Positions 24,973 to 32,970 of a stretch of DNA of 64,000 nucleotides are shown here, piece by piece. The stretch is from Nocardioides soli. GTDB taxonomy: Bacteria > Actinomycetota > Actinomycetes > Propionibacteriales > Nocardioidaceae. The DNA lies in assembly GCF_014191495.1 (NCBI RefSeq), contig NZ_JACHWR010000002.1, forward strand, positions 372,001-436,000, written 5' to 3'. The notes under the pieces were generated by a model that did no database searches, was not told the DNA's origin, and worked only from the letters and a program-made list of their open reading frames with translations. Position numbers and translations under genes: made by a program. Numbering within the stretch: the stretch's first letter is position 1; every line of letters begins with the position of its first letter.

Positions 24973-25366
24973 CGAACGCCGGCAGCACGCACGCGGTCGC
25001 GAGCCTCTGCAGCAGCTCGAGGTAGCCGGGGGAGTCGTCGCCCGGCGCCGCGATCAGCAGCACCAGCCGGACCGGGTCGGAGTCGGAGGCGAACGAGACC
25101 GGATCGGGCAGGCGGCCGGCCGCCACCGACGGCGCGGTCACGGCATGGCTGCGGGCGTGCGGCATCGCGATGCCGCCCGGCAGCACCGTCGAGCCGAGTG
25201 CCTCCCGGGCCAGCACCGCCTCGACGAAGACGTCGAGGTCGCTGACCCGCCCGGCGTCCTCGAGGCGAGAGGCCAGCGAGTGGATGACCGCTGCGCTGTC
25301 GGAGCCGATCTCCTGGTCGAGGGTGGCGAGCTCCGGCGCGGTGACCGGCGGGGGCGTGGCATCCAT
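24899..25366 (-). CDS. Stand-alone PTS EIIA-like protein, fructose/nitrogen type
   Basis: A 155-residue EIIA type-2 domain. His70 in GGIAMPHARS is the phosphorylated residue expected for the fructose/mannitol/Ntr group. No EIIB, EIIC, HPr or EI gene is nearby, so it is more likely a regulatory phosphoacceptor (PtsN-like) than part of a sugar transporter, unless partners lie elsewhere. It is convergent with the PucR-type gene and overlaps it by 74 bases. The start used is the ATG giving the normal N-terminal helix. Confidence 0.82.
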   Translation of the reverse strand: MDATPPPVTAPELATLDQEIGSDSAAVIHSLASRLEDAGRVSDLDVFVEAVLAREALGSTVLPGGIAMPHARSHAVTAPSVAAGRLPDPVSFASDSDPVRLVLLIAAPGDDSPGYLELLQRLATACVLPAFVTDLAEAETPGALADLVGSAVAQH

Positions 25367-25445
25367 GACGCCCCGACCCTACGGTGCGCCGCGGGGTGCC
25401 CGGCAAGCCGCCGGTCCTCGTGGTGGGACGGCCACGGGGCCGGGG

Positions 25446-25910
25446 TCAGTCCCGGCGACGCCGCGGCGGCCGCCGCTCGTACGCGTCGTTGAACGCGCGC
25501 AGTCCGCTGATCAGCTCGCGCGCGGACGTCGCGCCCATCTCGGCGAGCACCGAGCGGAGCAGGTCGGCGTGCACGGCGGAGTCGTGCTCGTAGGACCTCC
25601 GACCCGCCGGCGTACGGCGCACCGGCTTGCTCGGGCTGTCCGGCACCGAGAACCGCTCCAGCAGCCCCGCGCGCACGGCGGCGTTGACCTGACGGTTGAT
25701 CGTCGAGAGCTCGAGGTCGAGCTCCTCGGCCAGCTCGCGCAGCGTGCGCGGGCGCTCGTCGGCCAGCACCCAGAGCAGCTTGAACGCCGAGGTGTCGAGC
25801 TCGGTGCCCTCGATGCCGGCGTGCCGGCGCTTGCTGAAGCGCAGCAGCTCGTCGGCGAGGTCGTCGAGCAGCGATGCCTGCGCCCGGTCGGGGGCGGCCT
25901 TCCCGGCCAT
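25446..25910 (-). CDS. MarR-family transcriptional regulator
   Basis: A 154-residue winged-helix regulator: FKLLWVLADERPRTLRELAE with LDLELSTINRQVNAAVRAGL forms the DNA-binding helix-turn-helix and VRRTPAGRRSYEH the wing. It is divergent from the MFS exporter gene, and the 149-base gap contains a nested palindrome (25983-26018) suited to a MarR dimer. It probably represses the exporter and itself until a toxic ligand binds. The C-terminus is very basic (RRPPRRRRD). Confidence 0.9.
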   Translation of the reverse strand: MAGKAAPDRAQASLLDDLADELLRFSKRRHAGIEGTELDTSAFKLLWVLADERPRTLRELAEELDLELSTINRQVNAAVRAGLLERFSVPDSPSKPVRRTPAGRRSYEHDSAVHADLLRSVLAEMGATSARELISGLRAFNDAYERRPPRRRRD

Positions 25911-25982
25911 GGTCCTCCTTGCGTGTCCTGCGGATCAGGCGTGCCTGTGCTCCGCGGGGCCTCTACGTGATGGATGGTACCG

Positions 25983-26018
25983 CCGATGTGCAGAGTACAT
26001 ATGTATGATGCACATCGG
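25983..26018. promoter_or_regulatory. Nested palindrome, probable MarR operator
   Basis: Outer arms CCGATGTGCA (25983-25992) and TGCACATCGG (26009-26018) are perfect reverse complements and enclose an inner palindrome TACATATGTA (25997-26006). The site sits between divergent marR-type and MFS genes and is AT-rich compared with its surroundings, so it probably also contains the promoters. It ends 41 bases before the exporter start. Confidence 0.75.
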
Positions 26019-26059
26019 CTCCGGACCCGGAGCCGCGCCGCAGCACGGACGGAGGGCGA

Positions 26060-27496
26060 GTGACGGACACGATCAAGACGACCGCGACTGCGGAGGAGGT
26101 CGAGCCGCTGGTCGACCAGGGACGACGCGCGGCGGCACTGACCGTCGTCGTCCTCTGCTTCAGTGGCATGAGCGTCGCCCTCATGCAGACGCTGGTCATC
26201 CCGATCCAGCCCGACCTGCCGGGCCTGCTGCACACCACCCCGGCCAACGCGTCATGGGTGGTGACCGCGACCCTGCTCGGCGGCGCGGTCGCGATGCCGA
26301 TCGCCGGCCGCCTCGCCGACCTCTTCGGCAAGCAGCGGGTGCTGGTCGGCAGCTCGGTGCTGCTGTTCGCCGGCTCGCTGATCTGCGCGCTCTCCTCCAG
26401 CCTCGCGCCGGTGCTCGCCGGCCGGACCCTGCAGGGCCTGGCGATGGGGTTCATTCCGGTGGGCATCAGCCTGATGCGCGAGGTGGTGCCGCCCGCGATG
26501 GCGACGACCGCCGTCGCGGCGATGAGCGCGACGCTCGGCGTCGGCGGCGCGATCGGCCTGCCGCTGTCCGCCTGGATCGCCGAGAGCGGCGACTGGCACG
26601 GGCTCTTCTGGGTGGCGACCGGCCTGGCGCTGGTCGTCGGCCTCGGCACCTGGCTCCTGGTCCCGCACGTCCACGACGCCCACGAGGGCAGCTTCGACGT
26701 CGGCGGCGCGATCGGCCTCGCCGTCGGCCTGGTCGCCACGCTGGTCGGCGTCTCGAAGGGCAACGACTGGGGCTGGACCTCGGGCCGCACCGTCGGCTGC
26801 ATCGCGGCGGGCGTGGTCGTGCTGCTGGTCTGGGGCTGGTACGAGCTGCGTCGCCGCGACCCGCTCTGCGACCTGCGGGTGACCGCTCGCCGTCCCGTGC
26901 TGCTCACCAACATCGCCGCGATCGTGATCGGCTTCGGGATGATGGCCCAGGCGATCGTCTTCCCGCAGCTGCTGCAGCTGCCGGAGTCCACGGGCTACGG
27001 GCTCGAGCAGTCGATCCTCGCCGCCGGACTCTGGATGGCGCCGGGCGGCCTGATGATGCTGGCGCTCGCGCCCGTCTCGAGCTGGATCATGCGCACCTTC
27101 GGCGCCAAGTACGCGCTCGCGCTGGGAGCCTTCGTGCTCGGCGGGGGTTACCTGCTGTCGTTCTTCCTGATGGACGCGCCCTGGGAGATCCTGGTCGCGT
27201 CCGTCGTCTGCTCCGCGGGTGTCGGCATCGGGTACGCCGCGATGCCGACGCTCGTCATGGACGCCGTCCCGATGAACGAGGCCGCCTCGGCGGTCGGCAT
27301 CAACGCCCTGATGCGCTCGGTCGGCACCACGATCGCCGCGGCCGTCATGGCCGCCGTGCTCACCGGGCTGACGATCAGCGGCACCGGGCTGCCGTCCGAG
27401 GACGCCTTCAAGGTCTGCTTCCTGGTCGCCACCGCGGCCGCGGTCCTCGGCGGCGTGCTGGCGCTGACCATCCCGAGGAGCGAGCGGAGCGCCTGA
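26060..27496 (+). CDS. MFS transporter, DHA2 (EmrB/QacA, 14-TM) family
   Basis: A 478-residue major facilitator. Fourteen hydrophobic segments are visible; GRLADLFGKQRVLVGSSVLL is the conserved motif A loop between helices 2 and 3, and AMSATLGVGGAIGLPLSAWI fits motif C of drug-proton antiporters. It probably exports toxic small molecules across the cytoplasmic membrane. Divergent MarR-type control with a palindromic operator supports inducible efflux. The GTG start is preceded by GGAGGG. The substrate could be a xenobiotic or a pathway intermediate. Confidence 0.9.
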   Translation: MTDTIKTTATAEEVEPLVDQGRRAAALTVVVLCFSGMSVALMQTLVIPIQPDLPGLLHTTPANASWVVTATLLGGAVAMPIAGRLADLFGKQRVLVGSSVLLFAGSLICALSSSLAPVLAGRTLQGLAMGFIPVGISLMREVVPPAMATTAVAAMSATLGVGGAIGLPLSAWIAESGDWHGLFWVATGLALVVGLGTWLLVPHVHDAHEGSFDVGGAIGLAVGLVATLVGVSKGNDWGWTSGRTVGCIAAGVVVLLVWGWYELRRRDPLCDLRVTARRPVLLTNIAAIVIGFGMMAQAIVFPQLLQLPESTGYGLEQSILAAGLWMAPGGLMMLALAPVSSWIMRTFGAKYALALGAFVLGGGYLLSFFLMDAPWEILVASVVCSAGVGIGYAAMPTLVMDAVPMNEAASAVGINALMRSVGTTIAAAVMAAVLTGLTISGTGLPSEDAFKVCFLVATAAAVLGGVLALTIPRSERSA

Positions 27497-27510
27497 GCGG
27501 CGCGTGGGCG

Positions 27511-28005
27511 TCAGCCGCCGAAGGCCGCCATCCAGGCCTCGGCGGCAGGCGTCATCCGGTCGTGCTCCCGGGCCGCCCGGCACCATTGCTGCGTGGCCCG
27601 CAGGAACGTCGCGGGGTTGTAGACGTCCTCCTCGCCCGACCACAGGCCGTCGCCGGCGTAGGTCAGGATCGTGAGGTTGCTGGCGCCGTGCGGCTGCCCG
27701 TCCCCGGGATCGTGCATCTCGTTGTAGACCTCGCAGACGATCCGGCTGCGCTCCTCGTCGACGACGTACCACGCGATCGGGAAGTGCGGCATCGCGCTGC
27801 CGGGGAAGGCCGACATGGTGCGGGTGATCCAGCGCCGGATCTCCTCGCGGCCGGTGAAGTCGCCGTACGCGTGCTCGCGGTACGTCGCGTCCTCGGTGAA
27901 CAGGTCGGCGAACCGGGCCCAGTCGCCGCTGCCGGCGATCCGGTCGACCTCGTCCTGGTAGTCCTGGAAGGCGGTCTCGAGCTCCGCGCGGGAGAACTGC
28001 GTCAT
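27511..28005 (-). CDS. SnoaL-like/NTF2-fold protein
   Basis: A 164-residue NTF2-fold protein: AFQDYQDEVDRIAGSGDWAR, LFTEDATYREHAYGDFTGRE and FPIAWYVVDEERSRIVCEVY match the SnoaL-like group, whose pocket binds hydrophobic ring compounds. The reaction is unknown. The ATG at 28005 was chosen because relatives begin near this point, and a KstR-like box lies 31-44 bases upstream of it. It is convergent with the MFS gene and follows the amidase on the same strand. Confidence 0.78.
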   Translation of the reverse strand: MTQFSRAELETAFQDYQDEVDRIAGSGDWARFADLFTEDATYREHAYGDFTGREEIRRWITRTMSAFPGSAMPHFPIAWYVVDEERSRIVCEVYNEMHDPGDGQPHGASNLTILTYAGDGLWSGEEDVYNPATFLRATQQWCRAAREHDRMTPAAEAWMAAFGG

Positions 28006-28035
28006 GCCGGGACTGTAGGCGGCCGCGACCGAAAT

Positions 28036-28049
28036 AGGAACACGTTCTA
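28036..28049. promoter_or_regulatory. KstR-type box, one mismatch
   Basis: AGGAACACGTTCTA (reverse strand TAGAACGTGTTCCT) matches the KstR consensus TnnAACnnGTTnnA except at one outer base. It lies just upstream of the NTF2-fold gene at 28005 and overlaps the end of the amidase gene. Identical cores occur at 38471 and 39731. Confidence 0.5.
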
Positions 28050-29417
28050 GTCGAGTGCTCCGGCCTCGATCGCGGCGGCGACCGCGAGCGCTCGGCGGTC
28101 GGCGCCCGGGCCGGCGACGACCTGGACGCCGACCGGCAGGCCGTCGACCGTGCCGGCCGGGATGCTCACCACCGGCAGGCCGGCGGCGTTGAACGGGCTG
28201 GTGAGCCGGGTGAGCGCGATCTCGACCGGCTGGTGCTCGCCGCCGACGGCCACCGTCGTCGCGCCGATGGGCGGGGCCGGCACCGCGACGGTCGGCAGCA
28301 CCAGCACGTCGTGGTCGGCGAACAGGCCGAACAGCTGCGCGCTGGTGCGGGCGATGGTCGCCTCGGCGGCGGCCAGCTCGCGCGGCGTCGGCGCCGGCAG
28401 TGCCAGCAGCTCGGCCAGGTCCGCGCCGAAGAGGTCCGGCCGCTCGGCGTACGTCGGTCGGTGGCGGGCGCCCGCCTCGGCGAGGATCCGGGTGAGCAGC
28501 GCCTCGGCCGCGCCGGCCTCGCCGGCGACCTCGCGATCGCCCACCCGCAGGCCCGCGTCCACGGCCCGGCGGCGGGTCTCGGCGTACGCCGCGGCGACGC
28601 CGGCGTCGAGCGGGTGCGTCGGCCAGCCGGTGAGGAACGCGACGTCCAGACCGCGGACGTCGAGCTCCGGGTCGTCCTCCGGCGCGAGCGCCTCGGTGCG
28701 GGCGTCGGCCGGGTCGGGGCCCGCGATGGCGGCCACGATCGCGGCGGCGTCCTCGACCGTGCGGGCCAGGGCGCCGACGTGGTCGAGGGACGGCGCGAGC
28801 GGCATCACCCCGGCGAGGCTGACCCGGCCCCGGCCGGGCTTGTAGCCGACGCAGCCGCTCAGCGCGGCCGGGATCCGGACGCTGCCGGCGGTGTCGGTGC
28901 CGATCGCGCCCAGGCAGCTGCCGACCGCCACCGCGGCGGCCGACCCGCCGGACGAGCCGCCCGGGATGTGGTCGCGGCGATGCGGGTTGTGGGTCGGCCC
29001 GAGGCGGGCGCTGTCCGTCCGCCCGCCCCAGGCCAGCTCGTGGGTGGCGTGCTTGCCGAGTACGACCGCGCCGGCCGCCCGCAGCCGGGCCACGGCGGTC
29101 GCGTCGCGGTCCGGGACGTGGTCGAGCCAGCGCGGTGAGCCGTACGTCGTGCGCAGGCCCGCGGTGTCGACGATGTCCTTCACCCCGAGCGGCACGCCGT
29201 GCAGTGCCCCGAGCGGGGCGCCGGCGGCCACGGCCGCGTCGGCCGCGCGCGCCGCCGCCCGGGCGCCGTCGGCGTCGACGGTGGTCCAGGCGTGCACCGC
29301 CGGCTCGGTCTCCTCGATGCGGGCGAGGAAGTGCTCGGTGAGCTCGGTCGAGGTGCGCTCGCCGGTGCGGATCGCGTGTGCCGCGCCGACCAGGGTGAGT
29401 GCGTCGAGGTCGGTCAT
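28047..29417 (-). CDS. Amidase (amidase signature family)
   Basis: A 456-residue amidase-signature hydrolase. LHGVPLGVKDIVDTAG supplies the catalytic Lys, and the GGSSGGSAAAVAVG segment the Ser-cisSer pair of the Ser-cisSer-Lys triad. Family members hydrolyse amides or act as the GatA subunit; the absence of gatB/gatC neighbours argues for a catabolic amidase. It is divergent from the IclR regulator gene, 146 bases away, which may control it. Length is normal for the family. Confidence 0.88.
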   Translation of the reverse strand: MTDLDALTLVGAAHAIRTGERTSTELTEHFLARIEETEPAVHAWTTVDADGARAAARAADAAVAAGAPLGALHGVPLGVKDIVDTAGLRTTYGSPRWLDHVPDRDATAVARLRAAGAVVLGKHATHELAWGGRTDSARLGPTHNPHRRDHIPGGSSGGSAAAVAVGSCLGAIGTDTAGSVRIPAALSGCVGYKPGRGRVSLAGVMPLAPSLDHVGALARTVEDAAAIVAAIAGPDPADARTEALAPEDDPELDVRGLDVAFLTGWPTHPLDAGVAAAYAETRRRAVDAGLRVGDREVAGEAGAAEALLTRILAEAGARHRPTYAERPDLFGADLAELLALPAPTPRELAAAEATIARTSAQLFGLFADHDVLVLPTVAVPAPPIGATTVAVGGEHQPVEIALTRLTSPFNAAGLPVVSIPAGTVDGLPVGVQVVAGPGADRRALAVAAAIEAGALD

Positions 29418-29536
29418 GCGGGGGACTCCTCCGTGAGTGCGGGTCGGCGGGTGCGCGGGATCGTGGGCGGCGGATGCCTGAGCCGCAGATGCTCCGGGGC
29501 GCCGGGTGCCCCGTCAAACGGGTGTTCCATGACAGC

Positions 29537-29547
29537 GAACCCGGTTC
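29537..29547. promoter_or_regulatory. Short palindrome, candidate IclR operator
   Basis: GAACCCGGTTC is an 11-base palindrome centred 22 bases before the IclR start, in the gap to the divergent amidase. IclR proteins usually bind such sites in their own promoters. The call rests on position and symmetry only. Confidence 0.4.
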
Positions 29548-29563
29548 CAGTACTGTCCCGGGC

Positions 29564-30367
29564 ATGGTCGCGAGGGTCGCCGAGCCGGCGGGGGCGAGCG
29601 CCGCGGGGCTGGAGCGCGGGCTGTCCGTGCTGACCGCCCTTGCGGAGCACCGGCGCCCGCTCGGGCTGGTCGAGATCGCCCGCGCCACCGAGCTGAGCAA
29701 GAGCACCTGCCACCGCTACGTCGCCAGCCTCGTCGCGCTCGGCTACCTCGAGCAGGACCCCGAGACCCGCAAGTACGAGCTCGGTCCCGCGGCGATCGGT
29801 CTCGGCGTCGCGGCGGTGAGCTCGCTCGAGCTCACGAAGGTGGCCGGCCGCGCCCTCCAGACGCTCGCCGACGAGACCAACCACACCGTCAGCATGGCCA
29901 TCCTCGACGGTGCCGACATCGTGTACGTCGACCGCCGGCGGCCCACCCGCGCGGGGTTCCGGATCGAGCTGAACGTGCAGGTCGGCACGCGGCTGCCGGC
30001 GTACTGCACGTCGATGGGCAAGGCGCTCCTCGCCTACCGCGACCCCGCCGCGGTGCGGGCCGCGGTCGACCGGATCGACCTGGCCCGCCGGGGCCCGAAG
30101 ACGATCACCGCCCGCGAGCAGCTCACCGCCGAGCTGGCCGAGGTACGCCGCACCGGGCTCGCCGTCAACGACGAGGAGCTGGCCTCCGGCCTGCGCTCGC
30201 TGGCGGTGCCGGTGCGCGATCACGGCGGCACGGTGGTGGCGGCCGTGGGGATCGCGGTGCACCTGAGCGCCTGGAACGCGACCGTCGAGGCGGTCGTGGC
30301 CCGCCTGCAGACCCCGCTGCGGCGCACGGCGCAGGAGATCTCCCAGCGGATGGGGTACCTCGGGTGA
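29564..30367 (+). CDS. IclR-family transcriptional regulator
   Basis: A 267-residue regulator: an N-terminal winged helix (GLVEIARATELSKSTCHRYV) and a C-terminal IclR effector domain (LPAYCTSMGKALLAY and the GLAVNDEELASGLRSLAVPV signature). The effector domain binds small acids. It is divergent from the amidase and overlaps the aldehyde dehydrogenase (GTGA), so it probably regulates one or both. The ATG at 29564 gives the normal family length; an upstream extension runs through the intergenic region and was rejected. Confidence 0.9.
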   Translation: MVARVAEPAGASAAGLERGLSVLTALAEHRRPLGLVEIARATELSKSTCHRYVASLVALGYLEQDPETRKYELGPAAIGLGVAAVSSLELTKVAGRALQTLADETNHTVSMAILDGADIVYVDRRRPTRAGFRIELNVQVGTRLPAYCTSMGKALLAYRDPAAVRAAVDRIDLARRGPKTITAREQLTAELAEVRRTGLAVNDEELASGLRSLAVPVRDHGGTVVAAVGIAVHLSAWNATVEAVVARLQTPLRRTAQEISQRMGYLG

Positions 30368-31869
30368 GCGTTCCGGATTGCGGGACGCGGGGCCGTCCAT
30401 CGGAACCACCGGCGGCGGTCAAGCACGTGCGCCAGCTCATCGGCGGGGAGTGGATCGACTCCCGCAACGGGCGCGTCTTCGACAGCGTCAGCCCGTGGTC
30501 GGGCGAGGTCGTCGCCACCGTCGCGGCCGGTGACCAGGACGACACCCGGGCGGCCATCGAGGCCGCCCAGCAGGCGTTCGGCCCGTGGTCGGAGTCGTTG
30601 CCGCACGAGCGGCAGGGCATCTTCCTGAGGGCGGCCGACGAGCTCGAGCGCCGCGGGGACGAGGTCATCGCCCTGCTCGCCCACGAGACCGGCTGCACCC
30701 GGCACTTCGCCGACATCCAGCTCGAGTTCGCCCTCTCGCTGCTGCGCCAGTCCGCCGCGCTGCCGTACGCGTCCCAGGGCCAGCTGCTGCCCTCGGACCT
30801 GCCCGGGACCCGGGCCATGGCCGTACGCCGGCCGGTCGGGGTGGTGGGCGCGATCGCACCCTGGAACGCCGCGCTGACGCTCTCCTCGCGCGCCGTCGCC
30901 GGGCCGATCGCGCTGGGCAACACCGTGGTCCTCAAGCCGTCGGAGCACGCCCCCGCCTGCGGGGCGCTGCTGGCCGAGGTCTTCGTGGCGGCCGGGCTGC
31001 CCCCGGGCGTCCTCAACCTGGTCACCCATGGGCCGGGTGAGGCGGCGTTCGTCGGCGAGGAGCTGATCGCCAACCCGCTGGTGCGCCGGATCAACTTCAC
31101 CGGGTCCACCACGACCGGCCGGCGCCTGGCCGAGGCCGCCGGCCGGCACCTGAAGCGGATGCTGCTGCAGCTCGGCGGCCACAACCCGCTGATCGTGCTC
31201 GACGGGGTCGACCTCGACTACGCGGTCGACGCCGCCGTCTTCGGCTCGTTCGTGCATCAAGGGCAGGTGTGCATGTGCGCGCGCCGGATCTACGTCGAGC
31301 GCCCCATCGCCGAGGAGTTCTCCGAGCGCTTCGCCGCCCGGGCCGCCAGCCTGCCGGTCGGCGACCCCGCCGACCCGGAGACGGTGATCGGCCCGGTGAT
31401 CAGCCGCTGGGCGCTGTCCACCATCGCCCGCCGGGTCGAGGAGGCCGTCGCGCACGGCGCCCGGGTGCTCGCGGGAGGCGAGGCGCGACCACCGTGCTAC
31501 CCGGCGACCGTGCTCGTCGACGTGCCGCCCGACGTCGAGCTGGCCTTCGACGAGACCTTCGGGCCGGTCGTGGTCATCGACGCGGTCGAGGACCGCGACG
31601 AGGCGGTGCGCCGGGCGAACGCCTCCGCCTTCGGCATGAACGCCGCGGTGCTCGCCGCCGACGCGGCCCAGGGCATGGAGGTCGCCCGGCGACTCGACGC
31701 CGGCATCGTGCACGTCAACGACCAGACGGTCAACGACGAGCCGCAGATGCCCTTCGGCGGCACCAAGGACAGCGGGTGGGGCAGCTTCGGCGTCGGCTTC
31801 GCCGTCGACGAGTTCACCGAGCTGCAGTGGGTGACGACGCGCGACGCCCCGCGCCCGTTCCCATTCTGA
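30364..31869 (+). CDS. Aldehyde dehydrogenase (NAD(P)-dependent)
   Basis: A 501-residue ALDH-superfamily enzyme that oxidises an aldehyde to its acid. NFTGSTTTGRR is the nucleotide-binding turn, LLQLGGHNPLIV holds the family LELGG-type motif with Gln in place of Glu, and Cys303 in GQVCMCARR is the catalytic thiol (a second Cys is at 305). FDETFGPVVVI and PFGGTKDSGWG follow. The sequence is closest in feel to vanillin/benzaldehyde-type dehydrogenases. The GTG start overlaps the IclR stop. Confidence 0.88.
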   Translation: MSVPDCGTRGRPSEPPAAVKHVRQLIGGEWIDSRNGRVFDSVSPWSGEVVATVAAGDQDDTRAAIEAAQQAFGPWSESLPHERQGIFLRAADELERRGDEVIALLAHETGCTRHFADIQLEFALSLLRQSAALPYASQGQLLPSDLPGTRAMAVRRPVGVVGAIAPWNAALTLSSRAVAGPIALGNTVVLKPSEHAPACGALLAEVFVAAGLPPGVLNLVTHGPGEAAFVGEELIANPLVRRINFTGSTTTGRRLAEAAGRHLKRMLLQLGGHNPLIVLDGVDLDYAVDAAVFGSFVHQGQVCMCARRIYVERPIAEEFSERFAARAASLPVGDPADPETVIGPVISRWALSTIARRVEEAVAHGARVLAGGEARPPCYPATVLVDVPPDVELAFDETFGPVVVIDAVEDRDEAVRRANASAFGMNAAVLAADAAQGMEVARRLDAGIVHVNDQTVNDEPQMPFGGTKDSGWGSFGVGFAVDEFTELQWVTTRDAPRPFPF

Positions 31870-31907
31870 CCCGATCCGCCGCGGTGGGTCGTGACACGGG
31901 CGGTGGC

Positions 31908-32022
31908 GGTGGTTGAGCCTCGAGCCCCGTCCCTCCCAGGTGTCCCGGGTTTCGGCGGTCAGCAGCCGAAACCCGCACGACCCGCCGTGCCGGCCCGGCG
32001 TGTCGTGCGGGTCTCGGCTGCC
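31908..32022. repeat. Inverted-repeat region downstream of the aldehyde dehydrogenase
   Basis: This part of the 485-base gap 31870-32354 holds a truncated copy of the GGTGGTTGAG element (from 31908) and then a compound inverted repeat: GGGTTTCGGC/GCCGAAACCC form one hairpin (about 31947-31973), and a 21-base arm at 31961-31981 pairs with 32002-32022 with two mismatches. The same GGTTTCGGCTGCTGAC unit recurs after folE at 60839-60930. It follows a gene end, so termination is plausible. Confidence 0.65.
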
Positions 32023-32130
32023 AGGTGGGAGGCGGGGTGCTGGTGTGACCCCTGAACCGGCCCCGGCGCGACCCAACGGGATCGATGGAGTGGCCGCGTC
32101 AGCGGCGGCGCGGGCGGCACCCGGGGCCTA

Positions 32131-32183
32131 CCAACACCCGGGCACGTCAACACCCTGGGGCACATCAACACCCCGGGCACACC
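32131..32183. repeat. Three imperfect tandem copies of a 17-20-base unit
   Basis: CAACACCC-GGGCACGT, CAACACCCTGGGGCACAT and CAACACCCCGGGCACAC follow each other. No coding function is evident. The rest of the gap (32184-32343) shows nothing recognisable apart from high GC content. Confidence 0.6.
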
Positions 32184-32354
32184 TGACCCGCGCCTGCGTC
32201 AGGAGCCCGCCACCCCCGCCGCCGGGCGACGTCGGCGAGGCTCCCAGTCGACTCCCAGCGGACCTCAAGGGGCCAGGGGCACGGTGGATCAGTCGGAACC
32301 CCGACGCACCGATCCGGGCCCGCCACCGCGGACCCGGCAACCCAGGAGGACCTC

Positions 32355-32525
32355 ATGATCGACACCACCCTGGTCGCTCTCGGCTACGCCTTCCTCGCTG
32401 TCGCCGCGGTCGCGATCGTCGCCGCCGTCGCCGGGCTCGTCATCGCCGTCCGCGAGCTCCGTGCCGCCCCCGCTCCGGCCGAGACGCCCGCCGTCCCGCC
32501 ATGCGAGTTCACCCGGGCGGCGTGA
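32355..32525 (+). CDS. Small single-TM membrane protein
   Basis: A 56-residue protein with one predicted membrane helix (about residues 5-32, rich in Ala, Val and Ile), then a short charged and Pro-rich tail ending CEFTRAA. The ATG is preceded by AGGAGG with seven-base spacing, strong support for translation. No family was recognised. It precedes the small Rho-N-like gene by 68 bases and might share its transcript. Too short for a confident function; a membrane-anchored peptide is all that can be said. Confidence 0.6.
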   Translation: MIDTTLVALGYAFLAVAAVAIVAAVAGLVIAVRELRAAPAPAETPAVPPCEFTRAA

Positions 32526-32593
32526 GTGCCGGCCCGCATGCCGCGGGCGACCGCGGGTACGGAGACGGTCCGACCGCAACGGAGGTGATCGCG

Positions 32594-32866
32594 ATGCCCG
32601 GTGGCGAGAAGCCCGGCCCCAGCGTCAAGGACGACGAGCTGTACGAGAAGCTCCGCGGCGAGGGCAACAGCAAGCAGAAGTCCGCCGCGATCGCGAACGC
32701 CGCCGCCAACTCCTCTCGACAGGAGGTCGGCAAGCGGGGCGGACGCTCCCCGTCGTACGACGAGTGGACGGTCGACGACCTCCGCGGTCGCGCCGCGGAG
32801 CTGGACATCGACGGCCGCTCGTCGATGACCAAGGCCGAGCTGATCCGCGCCCTGCGCGACCACTGA
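32594..32866 (+). CDS. Small conserved protein with Rho-N/SAP-like C-terminus (DUF7218-like)
   Basis: A 90-residue protein: an N-terminal GEKPGPSVKDDELYEKLRGE, GNSKQKSAAIANAAAN, then a C-terminal helix-extended-helix (WTVDDLRGRAAELDIDGRSS, MTKAELIRALRDH) resembling the Rho termination factor N-terminal/SAP nucleic-acid-binding fold. Similar small proteins are widespread in actinobacteria, often linked to stress genes, but I know of no proven role. The ATG follows GGAGGTGATC, a near-perfect anti-SD complement, so expression may be strong. Confidence 0.8.
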   Translation: MPGGEKPGPSVKDDELYEKLRGEGNSKQKSAAIANAAANSSRQEVGKRGGRSPSYDEWTVDDLRGRAAELDIDGRSSMTKAELIRALRDH

Positions 32867-32908
32867 CGGCGCCGCGACGGGCGCGAGAGACCTGTCTCAC
32901 CTGCACTT

Positions 32909-32969
32909 TCACCCCTTCGGGTGGTGAGTCCGGGTGGCTCGGACGGGCCTTGTCCCGAAAGGATTCGGG
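32909..32969 (+). promoter_or_regulatory. Leader hairpins before the LuxR-type gene
   Basis: Two hairpins lie in the 104-base leader. The first (32909-32927) is TCACCCC-TTCG-GGTGGTGA with a UUCG tetraloop and one bulge. The second (32954-32969) is CCCGAA-AGGA-TTCGGG, ending one base before the start codon and carrying the AGGA ribosome site in its loop. The second could modulate ribosome access; this is inferred from sequence only. Confidence 0.5.
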
Positions 32970-32970
32970 C

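Noticed and set aside
31913..32866. A single 317-codon gene across the gap and the small Rho-N-like gene
   Set aside because: The first part translates inverted and tandem repeats; a strong ribosome site at 32581 marks the true small gene.
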